Part shown: positions 48,354 through 61,175 of the stretch, in pieces | Position numbering within the stretch: position 1 is the stretch's first letter | Layout of the letters: every line of letters starts with the position of its first letter | Assembly (NCBI GenBank): GCA_954871525.1 | Contig: OX940864.1 | Coordinates: 2,598,001-2,662,000 of the forward strand | Source of the DNA: Parietaria judaica | Taxonomy: Eukaryota; Streptophyta; Magnoliopsida; Rosales; Urticaceae | Reading direction: 5' to 3' | DNA length: 64,000 nt | The notes under the pieces: model-generated | What the model saw: the letters and a program-made list of their open reading frames with translations, nothing else | Databases searched by the model: none | What the model was told of the DNA's origin: nothing | Made by a program: the position numbers and the translations under genes

Positions 48354-50939
48354 TCACGGCAGATATATGGAATCAGGCGACATGGAGATCATCTGCAGCA
48401 GGCTCGAGTTCGAGAACGTCTCGTCGGGTCCGCGCCTGCTCGTGCCCGGGTCCGCGCCGTGCTCTCTCGCTATCTGCCCCAGCTCCCTCGCGACGTCACT
48501 CATCCCGAGCTTCCCGTCGCCGCCGAACAGCAGACACCTCGCGGCCAGATCCGCCACATTCTCTATCTGCTCGCAGCGCGAGCTGTGAAGTTCATGATAG
48601 TACAGAATCGGGTCAACGATCTCCTCGAGTTTCCCATTCCTCATCTTCATCAGCGCCATCGTCGGCAAATCCATCGGTTTGTTCGGGCCGGCGATGATCT
48701 CGAGAAGCAAAACCCCCATGTCGCACACGTCGCTCTTCGGGAATGGCGTCGTATCAGCGGTGCATCGTGGCTTCGGTGTCAGGAGGCCGAACCCCGCGAC
48801 TTTCGCCGAGAGATTCTCGTCGAGGAAGACCGACCCCGGCTTGAGCTCTCCATGGAATATTGGCGGCGAGACCTCGCAGTGGAGGAAGGCCAAGACACTC
48901 GCTGTCTCTGCGGCGATGCTAAGCCTCCTCGGCCAGTCGAGTGTGGTCTTCAGCTCTCTCCGCCGGTGTATATGCTCTTCGAGCGTGCCATTTATCGGGT
49001 ACTCGTACACGATCATAGGCTCGTGGGGCGCGTCAATGCAGCACCCGAGGAGGACTGCTAAATTGCGGTGTTTGACTGATGACAAGACGTCGATGTCGGC
49101 GAGGATCCGAGCGAATTCGCCCTCGTTCGCGCAGCGTATCTTGTGGACGGCGACGTGCGAGCCGTCGAGGAGAATCCCTGCGTACATTGCGCCATTCGAG
49201 CCTTCGACGAGTCGGTGGCCAGCGTCGAACCCTTCGGTGGCAGCTTCAAGCTCGGCGTGGGTGAAGAGCCTCGCCCAACAAGCTCGTTGGAGCAAAACTT
49301 GGCTGCGGAAATCAGCTCGGTTGGTGTCGAACTCACCGGACTTGTTACCGGAGCGTTTCTGGAGGCAGAAGAGCGCGGCGAAGGAGGCAGCGAGGAAGGA
49401 CAAAGAAAGAACTCCTGTATTATCATGCCATGCATGATCATTATATATTACTTTGAGAAGATGAAGATATAATGTATAAGAAAATATATAATGTTATTAA
49501 TCAATATCATCACTTATTACCTACTATTATGAGAAGTTTCTTGTCGTTGTGCTTTTTGATAATGTTGCATTTCTCGCCGTATACTTGCGATCCTTCCCTC
49601 ATGCAAGCTGTTCAAAATGGTCATATTCGAGTGTTTTCAAGAGTTCGGAAATCGAAAACTATCGTACGGTTCAATTTTACGGGTATACTAGGGGTTATAT
49701 ATATATTCCAATATAATTTTCGTAAGATTTTAAAAACCAGTAAGTGTTAGATTGTGCCTATCTAATTTTATGGCTATACAAATTGTGCCTATACTGATAA
49801 TAACAGAATTTTCATAAAATAATAATATTCATGAATATTAAGTTCGAATTTTGAATCTTCTGATCCGCTGAATATTCAAATATTAAAGGGTATTTCCGTC
49901 AAAATTTCCCTTAGCCCAAGTCTTGAAATTCGTATCTTAGGTACGCCATTGATCTTGATGAATGTAAATTAGATAAGTATTCATCTGAATAAACAATTTA
50001 AATGTGATAAATGTAGACAGCTTAAGATTTATTTGTTATAAAAATACTGCACGGATACATTTTATATGTTAAATTATAAATTACCGAAAATATTATAAAC
50101 TAATTTTATCTAGTAAAAGTATTCTATATTCTGACCAATAAACTCTGGTAATTTCAAAGTTAATATTCAATTAAGTCAAACTTACATCTCACGCACCCTC
50201 TCCCATTGGCGAATCCGTCGCCGTCGAATCCCTCGTTGCACTTACACCTCACGCCGCCCGTCACCGCCGTGGCATTGACAATATATGCATCGCCAGCGCA
50301 CGCGCTCTCCACCGAGCTCCTCGGGACGGCCCACTCGAGCTTCATCCCACGCTTGCCCGAGCTAGCCGCCCTTGCCACGGCCCAGCTCGAAAATCCCCGA
50401 CACCCGGAGTTTGCAAATATCGAGAACTCGTCACCGAATCGCCACATGGTATGGTCGGACAACGGATAGCAGCACCCCGGCGCTTCGCTCCTTCCTCCGC
50501 AGCCGGGGAGAATCAGGGCTTCACACTCGGGTTTGCAGAGGGATGAGTCCTCGCAGTCGTACAGGCCAATCACATTCTCCGAGGAGACCCCGAAGTGGTC
50601 GTTCCTCCCGAGAGTGAAGGAGTTCAGGTCGTTGTAGCGGCGGCAGGGCGAGGACGACGAGCCTGGGAAGTCGACGAGGACGCCGTCGGAGAAGAACTCG
50701 AGGACTCGGTAGCTCTCGGAGGTGACATTGAGGAAGAGAGTTGACGAGTTTTTGCACGACAATTTGAAGGTGGCGGAGAGGGAAACGCGAGAGGAGTTCA
50801 GGTGAAACGGGAACGGTATTTCGAGCTTGCCGCATTTCTCGTTGCACTGTGGAAGATCCGTTAGGGTTTGGTGTTTGAAAGAGTGAGATGTATGAAAGCA
50901 AGTAAGAGCAAGGAAGAGAGTTGAGAGAAGAAGCAACAT
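48354..50939 (-). CDS. Wall-associated-kinase-like receptor with a degenerate kinase domain
   Basis: Exon 1 is 50186-50939 and exon 2 is 48354-49450 (616 aa). The exon 1 donor GTAAGT is strong; the exon 2 acceptor is inferred because it keeps frame. A signal peptide (MLLLLSTLFLALTCFHTSHS) is followed by a galacturonan-binding GUB_WAK region (CNEKCGKLEIPFPFHL), several Cys pairs, and a partial EGF-like CKCNEGFDGDGFANGRGC. A membrane segment (LSLSFLAASFAALFCL) precedes the kinase domain. The layout matches the WAKL15/WAKL20 group. The kinase is abnormal: the glycine loop is EGSNGAMY, VAVK reads VAVHK, HRD is HGE, DFG is GFG, and the GT.GY.DPEY activation segment is missing (CTADTTPFPKSDV). It is probably a pseudokinase receptor or a gene on its way to being a pseudogene; the frame is intact. 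Confidence 0.85.
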
Positions 50940-51096
50940 TGTTGATAAAGATGAGTTTGACTAATAATATTATTACGTGGAAACTCAAGGAAGAAGATCT
51001 TATGATACAAGCTATAATAATAATATACAATATATTTGTGTACGTGTACATAATGTTCATTGATCTACGTGAATCATATGTTATGTGGGTTAGTCT

Positions 51097-51138
<42 letters not shown>

Positions 51139-52402
51139 TTAGACCCCTATATAATTTATTGAGAAGTGTATATATTGTGACTTTTATTAATGCATTTTGT
51201 GAATAACCGGTACTGTGCATTTTGAATCGGAAGTTTCGAAAAAAACTCGGATTTGGATCATATAAATCATAATTATTAAGGAAATAAAAACTCCATCATT
51301 GTAAAGTATATTGTCAAGTTGTTATTATTATCGTTATTCAAATAGTAGTTTTGATGATACATTAATTCATCTTGGTCTAATTTTTATTCAAATAGTACTA
51401 CAAATGTACAATTATTTTTACCAAATTAGAACAAAACCAACAATATAACTAATTAAAACCCACCTGGGTTTATTCAATCTTTGCTTACATTTTTCTTATT
51501 TTCGTTCTGGTTTGAAATAGTTTTTATAGATACGAGTGCATGAAAAGTGGGAAATTACACGTGAAAACCAAGCAAAGGGTAAAGAAAGGCGTATGCCACG
51601 TCACGTGCATGCATGCATGGGTGTACGTAGAGATGGCATCGGAGTTGGGGAAAGCGAAGACGATTGGTCTCAGGAATGGACGACACAAACCTTGGGTCGA
51701 TCGATGTGCATTTTGTAAACCGTTGCCGAGCATTCCTATTAATGCCTTTTCGTACACTATTTATTCTAAAGTAATTATTCACTCTAGTCTAGTGCCCTTC
51801 GAATTTCCTATGTTAGGGGCACTTTCGTCTTTTGGATTTTAACTTTTGTTTAATTTTGTGCCGCGCCGATGTTATGTAGATCTCGTGAGAAAAAGAAAAA
51901 CGGGCGCTTATACTATTCGTAAGGTTGAAAAATTAATTTAAAAGTGAAATTTTATGATAATAAATATGCTATATGTGCCTATATCAAAATGTTCATTATT
52001 TTTACATGAGCATAGTAATGGGAATTGATAATTAGGCCAAAAGAGTTTTAAGAATCTCTCGTGAAAAAGGTTATGACTTGGGGATGAAAGCGCAACAAGA
52101 TTGAAAAAATATACGAATCAAAATTGATTAAAATACTCTCGCAAGTTGAACGTTCCGCACGACACAAGGTCGACACATCCATCGTTTTTAAAGTGTAACA
52201 GCAGGAGAGTGTCCCACTAACTATATATATATAAAGTATTTATACAAAAACAAAAATTTGGAGAGCGAACTGCGCCAACGATAAAGCTCGGGGGTATTTT
52301 TATGCAATTACCGTTTATTTATATGTAAATAAGATCTGCACAATTTCACCTTCGAGATTCGGTATATAATAATGCTTTATACGTTGAACAAAGAACAAAT
52401 AC

Positions 52403-52441
<39 letters not shown>

Positions 52442-52818
52442 TTGAGAGTTACGGAATGTTAGATGATCTACCATCTACGAAGCATTAAACTATGTGGTAT
52501 GGTAATAATCGTTTTTATGAATAAAGGGATATTTGCATCATAGTATCAAATTTTGTACTAAGTTTGTTAGTATATATTTCTATTTTCTTTAGGGAGAATT
52601 GTACCCAAAACCATAAAACAGTGTCAATATCTATTTCCGTCCATGTCTTGTTAAAGTCTCTTTAAGCTAAAGACATTCTACACTTTTAATTTAATAAAAT
52701 TGTTGAATAGTGACATGCATATGTCTCTAATTGAATAAAAATGTTAAATAATTGATGTTTTTGAAATTTACTCGTAGATGTATGTGTCTCTCATGTTACA
52801 AACGTTAACAGGATGGGA
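50940..52818. other. Intergenic region, about 1.9 kb, no gene recognised
   Basis: AT-rich with (TA)n tracts at 51099-51134 and 52406-52439. A short less AT-rich part at 51530-51830 has open frames on both strands but no recognisable protein. Confidence 0.6.
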
Positions 52819-52830
52819 CATGCCGCCAGG

Positions 52831-53797
52831 GACAGAGCCAGTGACGGAGGGAGGGGGGAACCCACAATGGGCCCCTGCCCTCCTTCATTCTCGTGAAAAA
52901 TAAAATTATACGTATGAGTCGGCAAGGTCGTATTGGAATTAGACTCAGTTAGCTAGGGTTAGTCAATAAGTAGTTGTTAACCAATTATTTAGCTTTCTGT
53001 TACATGCATACAACAAATTAGTTGCTTAGGGTTTATTCATGTTTGTTTTCCTTTGACTAGATGCAGTAATGCGTATCTATTTCTTCAACTCCAATTGTAT
53101 ATTTCTTCAACTCCACTTTGTTTTTCATTCGTCTACAATAATTTCAATTAATCAGAGAAGCCTTCTCCATTTATACTGTGATCTTGCACTTCCTTGTTTG
53201 TTTGTCTCAGTTTGCACATCGTAATATATATATAAACACAATGTTGTGAGATTGTGTATTTGATGTGCACAGACGTGTGTGTTCATATAGAGGAGAGTGG
53301 CGTGCGTTCATAGATCGATTCATTGTTGTCGTTTGTTTTATTATATTCATTTTCCCGAGCGAGCGTGTTTTCGTGTTTTGGCAGAGATGGATAATTTTGG
53401 AACCAACATTATCTTATTGTTTTTCTAAAATATTATTTTTATACGTGTTTTCTAATTGGAAGAAAATAAATTCTTACTTTTTCGCATGGTAGTAACTAAC
53501 TTTAATATTTCTCCTCCGTGTTAATGTTTTTAACATGTAAATACTCATGATTAGTCTGGATTTATTTATCTCTTTTAGTTTAGAAAAGAACACCTTAATA
53601 ACGCAACACCGGAACAAGTATTTCTCTCACAAATTATATTGTGTCTATATGTGAAAATATTATTTCGATTTGTGAGTGCCTGAGTGTTCTTGAGTGTGTA
53701 TTAAAAAAATTGCATTATTTTAAAGTTATTTGTTTTTTTAAAAATTTACTCAGCGCCCCTTCTATATTAAAAGGTTGGCTCCGTCACTGGGCGGAGC
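52831..53797. mobile_element. Inner hAT-like insertion within the tRNA-carrying hAT element
   Basis: Inner element about 52839-53789 starts CAGTGACGGAG and ends CTCCGTCACTG, an 11-bp perfect inverted repeat. The flanks GACAGAGC and GGCGGAGC agree at 6 of 8 bases, and both differences are A/G transitions, as expected for an aged TSD. It contains no recognisable coding sequence. Confidence 0.72.
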
Positions 53798-53904
53798 GGG
53801 GGCGGTCGCCCCCACTTGGTCCTAGCACTTAATTTTTATTTTTATTTATTCATATTATTATAAGTTTATATATAAATAATAAACATGGCATTTGTAGATT
53901 AGAT

Positions 53905-53992
53905 ATCACCATAGTGTAGTGGAATTTTGTTACTCTTAAAGTTCTCCTCCAAGTTGTAGCCCTGGGTTCAATTCCCAAACCCACCATAGTTT
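53905..53992 (+). other. tRNA-like module in the outer hAT-like element
   Basis: TAGTGTAGTGG matches an A box, and TGGGTTCAATTCCCA forms a perfect T-arm with a B-box-like GGTTCAATTCC. The spacing (about 45 bp) is wider than in the 45064 copy. It is placed about 120 bp from the left end of the uninterrupted outer element, as in the 44920 element. A full cloverleaf is not evident. Confidence 0.65.
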
Positions 53993-54370
53993 TTTTTTTT
54001 TTTAATTTTTTTAGCAACACTTTTTATGATTAATTTTTTTTTTCATGGTATTTTGTACTTTATTTAATTATAGGTATACTAAAACGATTACAACTTACAA
54101 AACTAGAGAATAAAACTCACCAATCAATTTAAGATGTGCAAAGTTTTAAATATTGGAAAAAAATTATATTAATATATTGAGAACGTAACATGTAGATTTC
54201 TAATAATATAGAGATCCTAATGAACTATTTCATAAACCGAAAGTTCATAAAAAATAGTTATAATGCAATGTATAATAATAGTTTCTATGTCTTTTTTTAT
54301 TATGAAATTTATAGCCAATTAATTTTCGCCCCCTCTTAGTCAGAGTTCTGGCTCCGTCCCTGCATGCCGC

Positions 54371-56027
54371 TATTGAGAGAGATTGGGAAAATGCTCACTT
54401 TTAGTAAAACTTGAGTACTTAGGCCACAAATATCCCATGATTTAATAATGGAGAAAAGTTGGATTTTGTGGAGGCACATGTACCATCACATTCACTCAAT
54501 ACTTCTCGAGGGGAATCTATCCTCATAGACGAGAACACGGGATTGTTCAACCACGAAAACGATCCTGATTTTTTTATTTTTTGTTCTTGTCCTTTTTGTC
54601 GCTATAAATTTCATTCTTGAGTAGTCAAAAGAATATTAAAAAAGCGAAATATGCTTTGGAGAAATTATTCGTATGGTTTCAGACCAGTACGCTACACCGA
54701 CAGGAATAAAAAGAGAATAATATCCCACTGATATTGGTCTTTCTCATCTCATTATTGTTTGATCTTATTGTGGAACAGAATGTGTTACAGCTTGTAAATT
54801 TGATTAAATAATGAATGATTTAATTGGTATAGTTAGTGGAAAAAGAAAAAAAATATACTATTTCATAACTCTATATTAATCACCAAGTATTGAATTGATG
54901 GGTTTGGTTCAAGTTTTAATTTTTTATTTTATTTTTTTGCAGAGTGTTGATGAGTTCCCAAATGCATAAAAGACGATATTTTGATCTTAAGAATGTTCAT
55001 TTTATCAATTTGGTAAAATCCAATAATAAATTATGATTTTGGTTTAGCTAATGAATAATTATAATTTAATAACAATATTACCCACCAAGTATGATTAGTT
55101 CTCTGCAATTTCCGTCCAATTACTAGACGATTTTCATGGTATTTTTGCCATTTTTTTCATTTCAAGTTTTAAGGTTTGTCCAATTCTTAACATGAAAACC
55201 AAACTGGGTATGAAAGGACAAGTTTTTGAAGCTAAAGTGATCAGATCAAATATCCAATAACATAACAAAGGACATATTTTTGAAGTTAACCAATCAGATT
55301 GAATCCATTAGCATTAAAAACAAAACGACAAGTTTTTTTTTCTTTACTAAGTGATCATATCAAATTCATTAAAAAAAAAAAAAAAAAAAAGAGGTTTTTG
55401 AAGCTAAGTGATCAGATAAAATCCATTAGCATGAAAAAATGACAAGTTTTTTTGAAGCAAAGTGATAGATCAAATCCATAACTAAAAATAAAAATAAAAA
55501 CTTTTGAAGCCAAATTACCGAAAAGGTTTGAGCCCCATGGAAAAATGTTATTTTATAATAATGAATAAAAAAAGAACAGATCACTTATTAAAATGAAGAC
55601 AAAAAAAAAAAAAAAGGTTTTTGAAGCTAAGTGATCAGATCAATTACCACAAAAATGGCTTGTAGTGTAAGATTCAAGCCTTATCATATATTAAAAAAAA
55701 AAAACACACACACACTCACTATATATATATATACTGTACACACACATATATGTATTATATGTACTTGCATATAAAGACCATATGAAAATGAAACCTGTCA
55801 AAACACATAAATACTTTCTCGTCCAAGAGTCCGACCAAAGAAGTCTTTTAAGAGCAGTTTTTCATAGTTTCAATGGAGACATATAATATGGTACACACAC
55901 CTACACGAAAAGTTCCGTGAGCCCTCAGAAAGTTCGAAGATACGAGACACGAGAAGAAGAAGAAAAAAAAGATAATAATAACAATAATGGACAGCATCAA
56001 AGGTTTCCTTTGACCGCGCGTAAAAAG
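54371..56027. other. Intergenic region downstream of LHY, about 1.7 kb
   Basis: AT-rich; no gene. Segment 55200-55640 holds about five irregular copies of a unit containing TTTTTGAAGCTAAGTGATCAG. The part nearest 56027 should be LHY 3'UTR. Confidence 0.6.
55215..55645. repeat. Irregular repeats of a TTTGAAGCTAAGTGATCAGA unit
   Basis: Diverged copies near 55227, 55280, 55335, 55398, 55452 and 55618, mostly followed by a CAAATCCATTA-like phrase. Confidence 0.75.
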
Positions 56028-59000
56028 TCAAATATTAAGCTGAACCTCGCCTTCCAAGCGCAGCCTTTTGTTCGCCTTCTCCTCAACTTGGCTGCCCGGA
56101 TTCCCGAGCAGGCTCTCCTTGACTTCCCCCGAGCATCTCTTGTAAGGCTTGAACCCCGTTCGCCGGGCCTTGAGACGCCCCTGCCCGAGCCCAATGGTCA
56201 ACGCCCCATCTTCTAAGCTGCTGACTTTTTGCAATGCGTTCTTCTCCAATTCACTAAGGTTATAGCAAAACCCCCATGCCCGGATGTTGAGATCTAACAA
56301 CGACGCTATTCTTTCTCTCTCGTCTTCTCTCATGTTCTTCAGGTTCGGCGGAGGTGAGAAGCTCTGAGGCAGTACTTCTCTCGAGAATAGCGCTTGAAAT
56401 GCCAATCGTCCCTGAGATATAAACGTGATAATGTATTGGCATGTTATTTCTTCTTCTTTCAGAATCAAGTTCAAACCCGATAATGTGCAGACTTTAGTTA
56501 AAAAAAACCCGAAATAACTTGGTGTCAAGTTATGTAGAGTAAATAGTTTGTAACTTTGTAGGATTAGATTCACAAGCTAGAAAGTTTATTATTGTGTGCC
56601 TATCCTGCTTGTTAATTATTATAAATATTATTTCATACATTAGACTATTAGAGATATTTTTCTAATATATAATTATATATACATTTTTTTTTTACCTAGA
56701 ATTGTATTTAATATTTATCAAAGGAAAACACGATAGTGTATAGACACTCTGAGTTTGTAGGATTGGATTATTAGACTAGTTTTTTTTCTTTTCTTATTAT
56801 GGGCCTATTTTAAAAAACATAAGATTAGAGATATTTTAAACAAAGAATTGTATTTATCAAACACAAACACGATATCATATACACGTGAATTCAAAATCGA
56901 GTAAGGAAGAATTCGGTAATAAGTTCGCATTGCCGTCTGAGTTACGTTTGTATGATTAAATTTCTAATCTAAAAGGTCTTATTATTCTGAGGCTATTCTA
57001 AATATTATTTCCTATATTAGATATATTTTTACAGATATTCCCAGAAGTTACCTCTTCGGAGACCTCCTTCCACGAATCGCTCGGGTTGCTGCAATTATTC
57101 CTAATGCGGCGGATATTAGACTCGGAGACCGGATTTTCGTTCTCCGGTTCCTTCAAGTCTTCCTTCTCTTCCTCTTTCTTCTCCAACGCGTCGGTTTCTA
57201 TGTCACTACTGGAAGCTGTGTTGGACCCACACGATGACCGGTCAACCAGTTTTCTGTTCTTCGCTTGATCTGAATCCCGAGGATCGGCTGTTTCGGCAGC
57301 ATTCTCATCATCACCACCTTTAGAATTAGTATCTGAATTTTCCGGTTCCATTTGATCTTGCAATGGAGGATTCGGAGCTTGGTCGGTTTCCATCAACGAA
57401 GCTGCTCCCACGGGTGGGGTGCAGGGGAAAGAACCATGGAGCAGCGGGGCGCACACGGGGAGAAGTCCATGGGAGGCCCACCAAGCAGTGGCGGCCGCTA
57501 CTGTGGCGGCAGCGATCGCAGCCATACCCGAATTGGGATTTGTTCCGCTTTGGCTGGACTCGGCGGAATCCGGTGAGGGCTTTCCGCAGTACGGCCAAAA
57601 TGAAGCGGCAAAGTTAGCCGCGGCATGCGCTGCTGGGTTTTGAAGCAGTGTCGACACGATCAGACTGGAGAATGTGGACGATATGTCAAGAAACGATTGG
57701 TGTTCTTCTTGGCTGCGGCGGACCGATGAGTTTAGGAGAGGACTGAAGGGCTGAAACGATTGATGGTTCGAAGATCTCGGGGCGTTGCTTTGATGCTCGT
57801 GAGTAATAACAGACGTGGACGAGCTTGGAAAGAAGTTATGGTTATGAAATTTGGGCTCTTGGAACGACAGATCAGGAGAATTAGTTTGCTTTGATCCCGC
57901 TCTCCCATCAAGAACGTGTACAGGCACGTGCCTCGGGTAATTCTGTGTGGCTTGAACGTCCTCAGATGGTAACCCGTGATTCAAGTCAGAATCCATTTTC
58001 TGTTCTAACTGTGAGCCTTTGCTCGTTTCGTTATCTTCAATCGTCGCATCAGTAGCATCGTCGGGATTGTTGAAATTCTGGTTTCTGTTAAACTCAACTG
58101 CAATGTACGAATCACTGGTATCGTTTTGATTCGCCTTTCTGGTGGAAGGCACAAATTCCCTAAAGCTGCAAGCATTTCCGAGTCCTTGAAGCTGCGTAAG
58201 AGCTTCCGAGCAGCTCTCACTTTGATTTTCTTTTTCGTGTGTCGGTTTTCGTTCTCCGCAAGGCTTCTAAGGAGGGGAAAAATGAAGTTACAATAGATTT
58301 TATCAGCCAAGGAAGAATTTTGGTACAGTTAAAACTGTTTAAACTAAAAAAGGTGTAGTCTTAAGAGTCTTTACGAAATATTTTATTTCATAGTAATGAA
58401 CTGGGATATATAGTTATTAAGAATAACTTAGAATATATAGTTCAAACTTTAAACTACCTAACATAAGGAATGGAACTTAGCTATATTAATTGTTTACTAT
58501 CTATTATGTAGATTTACGTTACGGGTCAAAATCGTTCTTGAAATGGGAGTGGAGCGTCGCCAAATCTTCACCAAGCTCAATCTGCCCTTTTTTTTAGAGA
58601 GATTAAACTTGTAAATGATCATCGGATTAATTAATATAATGACATAATCAAATAATCTAAATGGCAAAATTAGTTGACAAACTCAAATTAAATACGCTAA
58701 ATTATTTAGTTAAATAGCGACACTTGATCCTAAATATCAAGTATGTAACAATTTAGTCAATAGAATTAGCCATTATCCACATGATTAGACAGTAATTACA
58801 TATCAGCAATATAATTAACTATTTCTAGCCAATTAACACTAAACTTCATTTTTTTATATTATTTCTAATTGTCTACCAAAGGTAAAGTGCATATAACCTC
58901 AGGAAGTTGTTCTTTCTCCAAGTCCAGCAATTGCTTGCAGTGAGAAGACTCCGATGACAAAAATTTCCCATCTTTTGCTCCCACTTGGGATGTGGGAGTT

Positions 59001-61175
59001 TGGCATGTTTTCCGAGGATAAGGATTGCTAGGTTTCCGTTTAGGGCGTGGAGGCGGAATGTCTATTTCAAGTGCCTGCCCTGCCGGAACACCTTTCAAGA
59101 GAGCTTCCTTTTCCAACTGAAATAAAAAATAAAAATTCAACTACCATGTTGAGAAGGATTTTCAAAACTGGTCACGATATCATGCAATGCAGAATCACAT
59201 AGCCCAAAATGTTGTGTTTGGTGGAAGGAAAAAAAAAAACTAAGCATGATCTTAAGTCAACAAATCCTAACAAACATATGTGCCTACAAATACAAAATAA
59301 ATAAGCAAAATTTCACTTTCATCCAACTCACTCAAGCTTGCGATGTCGATGAGACCAAGCTTGCCTACAAGGCATAGTTTGTTCACTAGCCCCTTTTACA
59401 AGACCAGCTAGTCGGATAGATGTGGTACACCCAACCCCGCATATCTTGCGATGTCGATGAGACCAAGCTTGCCTACAAGGCATAGTTTGTTCAGCTAGCC
59501 CCTTTTACAAGACCAGCTAGTCGGATAGATGTGGTACACCCAACCCCGCATATCGCCTTGGTGGAATCTATAAAAGTTATACTCAATGTTGATGATCATT
59601 CGGTCTAGTTCTCTTTGATAAAGTGCCGATCTACCTACAAATTATTTAATCTGTCCCGATACACAGGATTACGAGCTATTCTTATGGCTAACGTATTATC
59701 ATATAGTAGAGTTGCGTACTCTCTTCAAATTCAATCTTCAACTCTTTCAACACTCTCCTTATGAAGAAATGTAGAGCCTATGAAGTTCAACACAATTTGG
59801 CTACCGTGTTTTTGCAATAGATTCTTCAAAAATTGCTTCATGCAATATCAACAATTTCCCTCAATAGTCAATACCATTAGCAACTTGTACCTAGCCCATG
59901 CAAATAATTATATTGACTTGGTCGTCATTAAATTTTCTTATAACTACATACATGCGTTATAGCCCATGACGGGAACAATTTTTAAATCAATGTGTGGGAA
60001 ATACGTAAAAAAAAAAAAAAAAAAAAAGAGCAACTAGTTTTGTAGTTAATCCTTTGTAGGAAAATCGAACGACACTAGGTTGAGCCTCTATAATTTTTTG
60101 GTAAAGCTTCTCTTTTGCCGTAGTTTCTGTTTTCACAAAAATACAACCCCTTTGATCTGACTTCATAAACAAATTTCAAAGCCCTTATTAAACAAAAATC
60201 TAATTTGAGCACTCGATTAATTTTGGACCGTAGATTTTTAGCATCTACATGTCCTGCCACAACACATATAGTAAACCTAGTAGTATTCTAAAGACAAGTG
60301 AAAACACAGACCGGCATACAAATCTTCCTTCAATCAAACTTGTTATATGACAAATAAAATTCTTCTTTTGCACTGAACAAAAATTGATTGATATATTGTG
60401 AAAGCATATTGAATTGAAACTAATTAATTCGAAAAGCACAAGAGATAAATAATTAAAGAACAGAATATGAAGCAAGATCACATGTCATGAAGCATATAAG
60501 TGAGAAGGAATTCACTTTACCTTTGAAAAAAACTTCTGTGCATGACTTCTGATCTGTACGGCAGTCTTTGTTCCTATATGTTCTGTAAACAAATAAAAGC
60601 AGAAAAAATAGACCTTCGATCAATAGAAGAACACAGTAGAGTATCATTTTCCATTATTTTAATTAGATGTAACCTGTGGATTAACCAAAAGGCCAGTCAC
60701 AGCAATATAAAATACACACACACATATATATATGGGCATCATAAGATGCAAGGCATAAATATTGCAAATTTAGAACAGTTAATAAGAGCTACCACCTTCA
60801 ATGCGTTGCCAAGCTCGACCATGGAGCTTCAAGGCCTCGAGAAACCTGTTATGCTCATCCTCCGTCCATCGTTCCCGTTGCTTTGTAATAGTGTAGGGCT
60901 TTCTTGTCTATTATCACAGGAAGACAGCTAAGTTCACTCAATACAACTAGCTAATTGACAAAAAGGGAAAAGAAAGATCTATTTGATTTCAGCAATTGGT
61001 CAATAATAAATAGTTCATCTGGATTTGAATGAACAGCGCAAGTATGAGTTCGAGCACCGATTCAAAAAGCGAACAAGAGATTATTACATTACTTATAATG
61101 CTTTTGAATATTATACATAAGAGTTACGGGTATCACCTTAACTAAAAGGTCTTCTCCTGAAGAGTACGTGTCCAT
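56028..61175 (-). CDS. LHY: LATE ELONGATED HYPOCOTYL-type clock MYB, six coding exons
   Basis: Morning-phased transcription factor of the plant circadian clock; LHY/CCA1 bind evening elements and repress genes such as TOC1. Exons: 61137-61175, 60796-60907, 60521-60582, 58898-59116, 57052-58266, 56028-56411. The sum is 2,031 bp, 676 aa; Arabidopsis LHY has 645. It begins [13 protein letters not shown]. The single SHAQKYF-class MYB repeat is at about residues 24-71 ([48 protein letters not shown]). A proline-rich block follows ([19 protein letters not shown]). The central exon has the LHY features [17 protein letters not shown] and [19 protein letters not shown], then an acidic [19 protein letters not shown] region. 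The last exon encodes [20 protein letters not shown] and [14 protein letters not shown]. The 5' leader probably has its own introns up to about 61850. Confidence 0.95.
59341..59557. repeat. 108-bp tandem duplication in LHY intron 3
   Basis: Two near-identical copies (59341-59448, 59449-59557) of a block from CGATGTCGATGAGACCAAGC to ACCCCGCATATC. They differ by one inserted base in TTCA(G)CTAGC. Confidence 0.92.
59560..59960 (-). mobile_element. Ty1/Copia RNase H fragment in LHY intron 3
   Basis: On the minus strand, 59609-59701 translates as [20 protein letters not shown] followed, after one in-frame stop, by VDRHFIKEN. This is the Copia RNase H signature (D-N-x-A...I..NP...R.KH.-.DRHFI.E). 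The upstream sequence (to about 59960) gives further scattered matches such as [14 protein letters not shown]. No LTR or TSD was recognised, so only an internal relic remains. Confidence 0.75.

Larger units (their letters stand above)
52819..54370. mobile_element. hAT-like element with tRNA-like module, split by a second hAT; perfect 8-bp TSD
   Basis: Outer element 52827-54362 starts CAGGGACAGAGC and ends GGCTCCGTCCCTG, flanked by identical CATGCCGC (52819-52826, 54363-54370). Its right end (CAGAGTTCTGGCTCCGTCCC) is closely like that of the 44920-45468 element (CAGAGTTCTAGGTCCGCCCC). Without the inner insertion it would be about 577 bp, close to the 549 bp of that copy. Confidence 0.88.

Noticed and set aside
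48213..49437. Long open frames on the plus strand across the WAK-like kinase exon
   Set aside because: They are antisense to the kinase exon, which shows kinase-like blocks on the minus strand; the frames have no recognisable motif.
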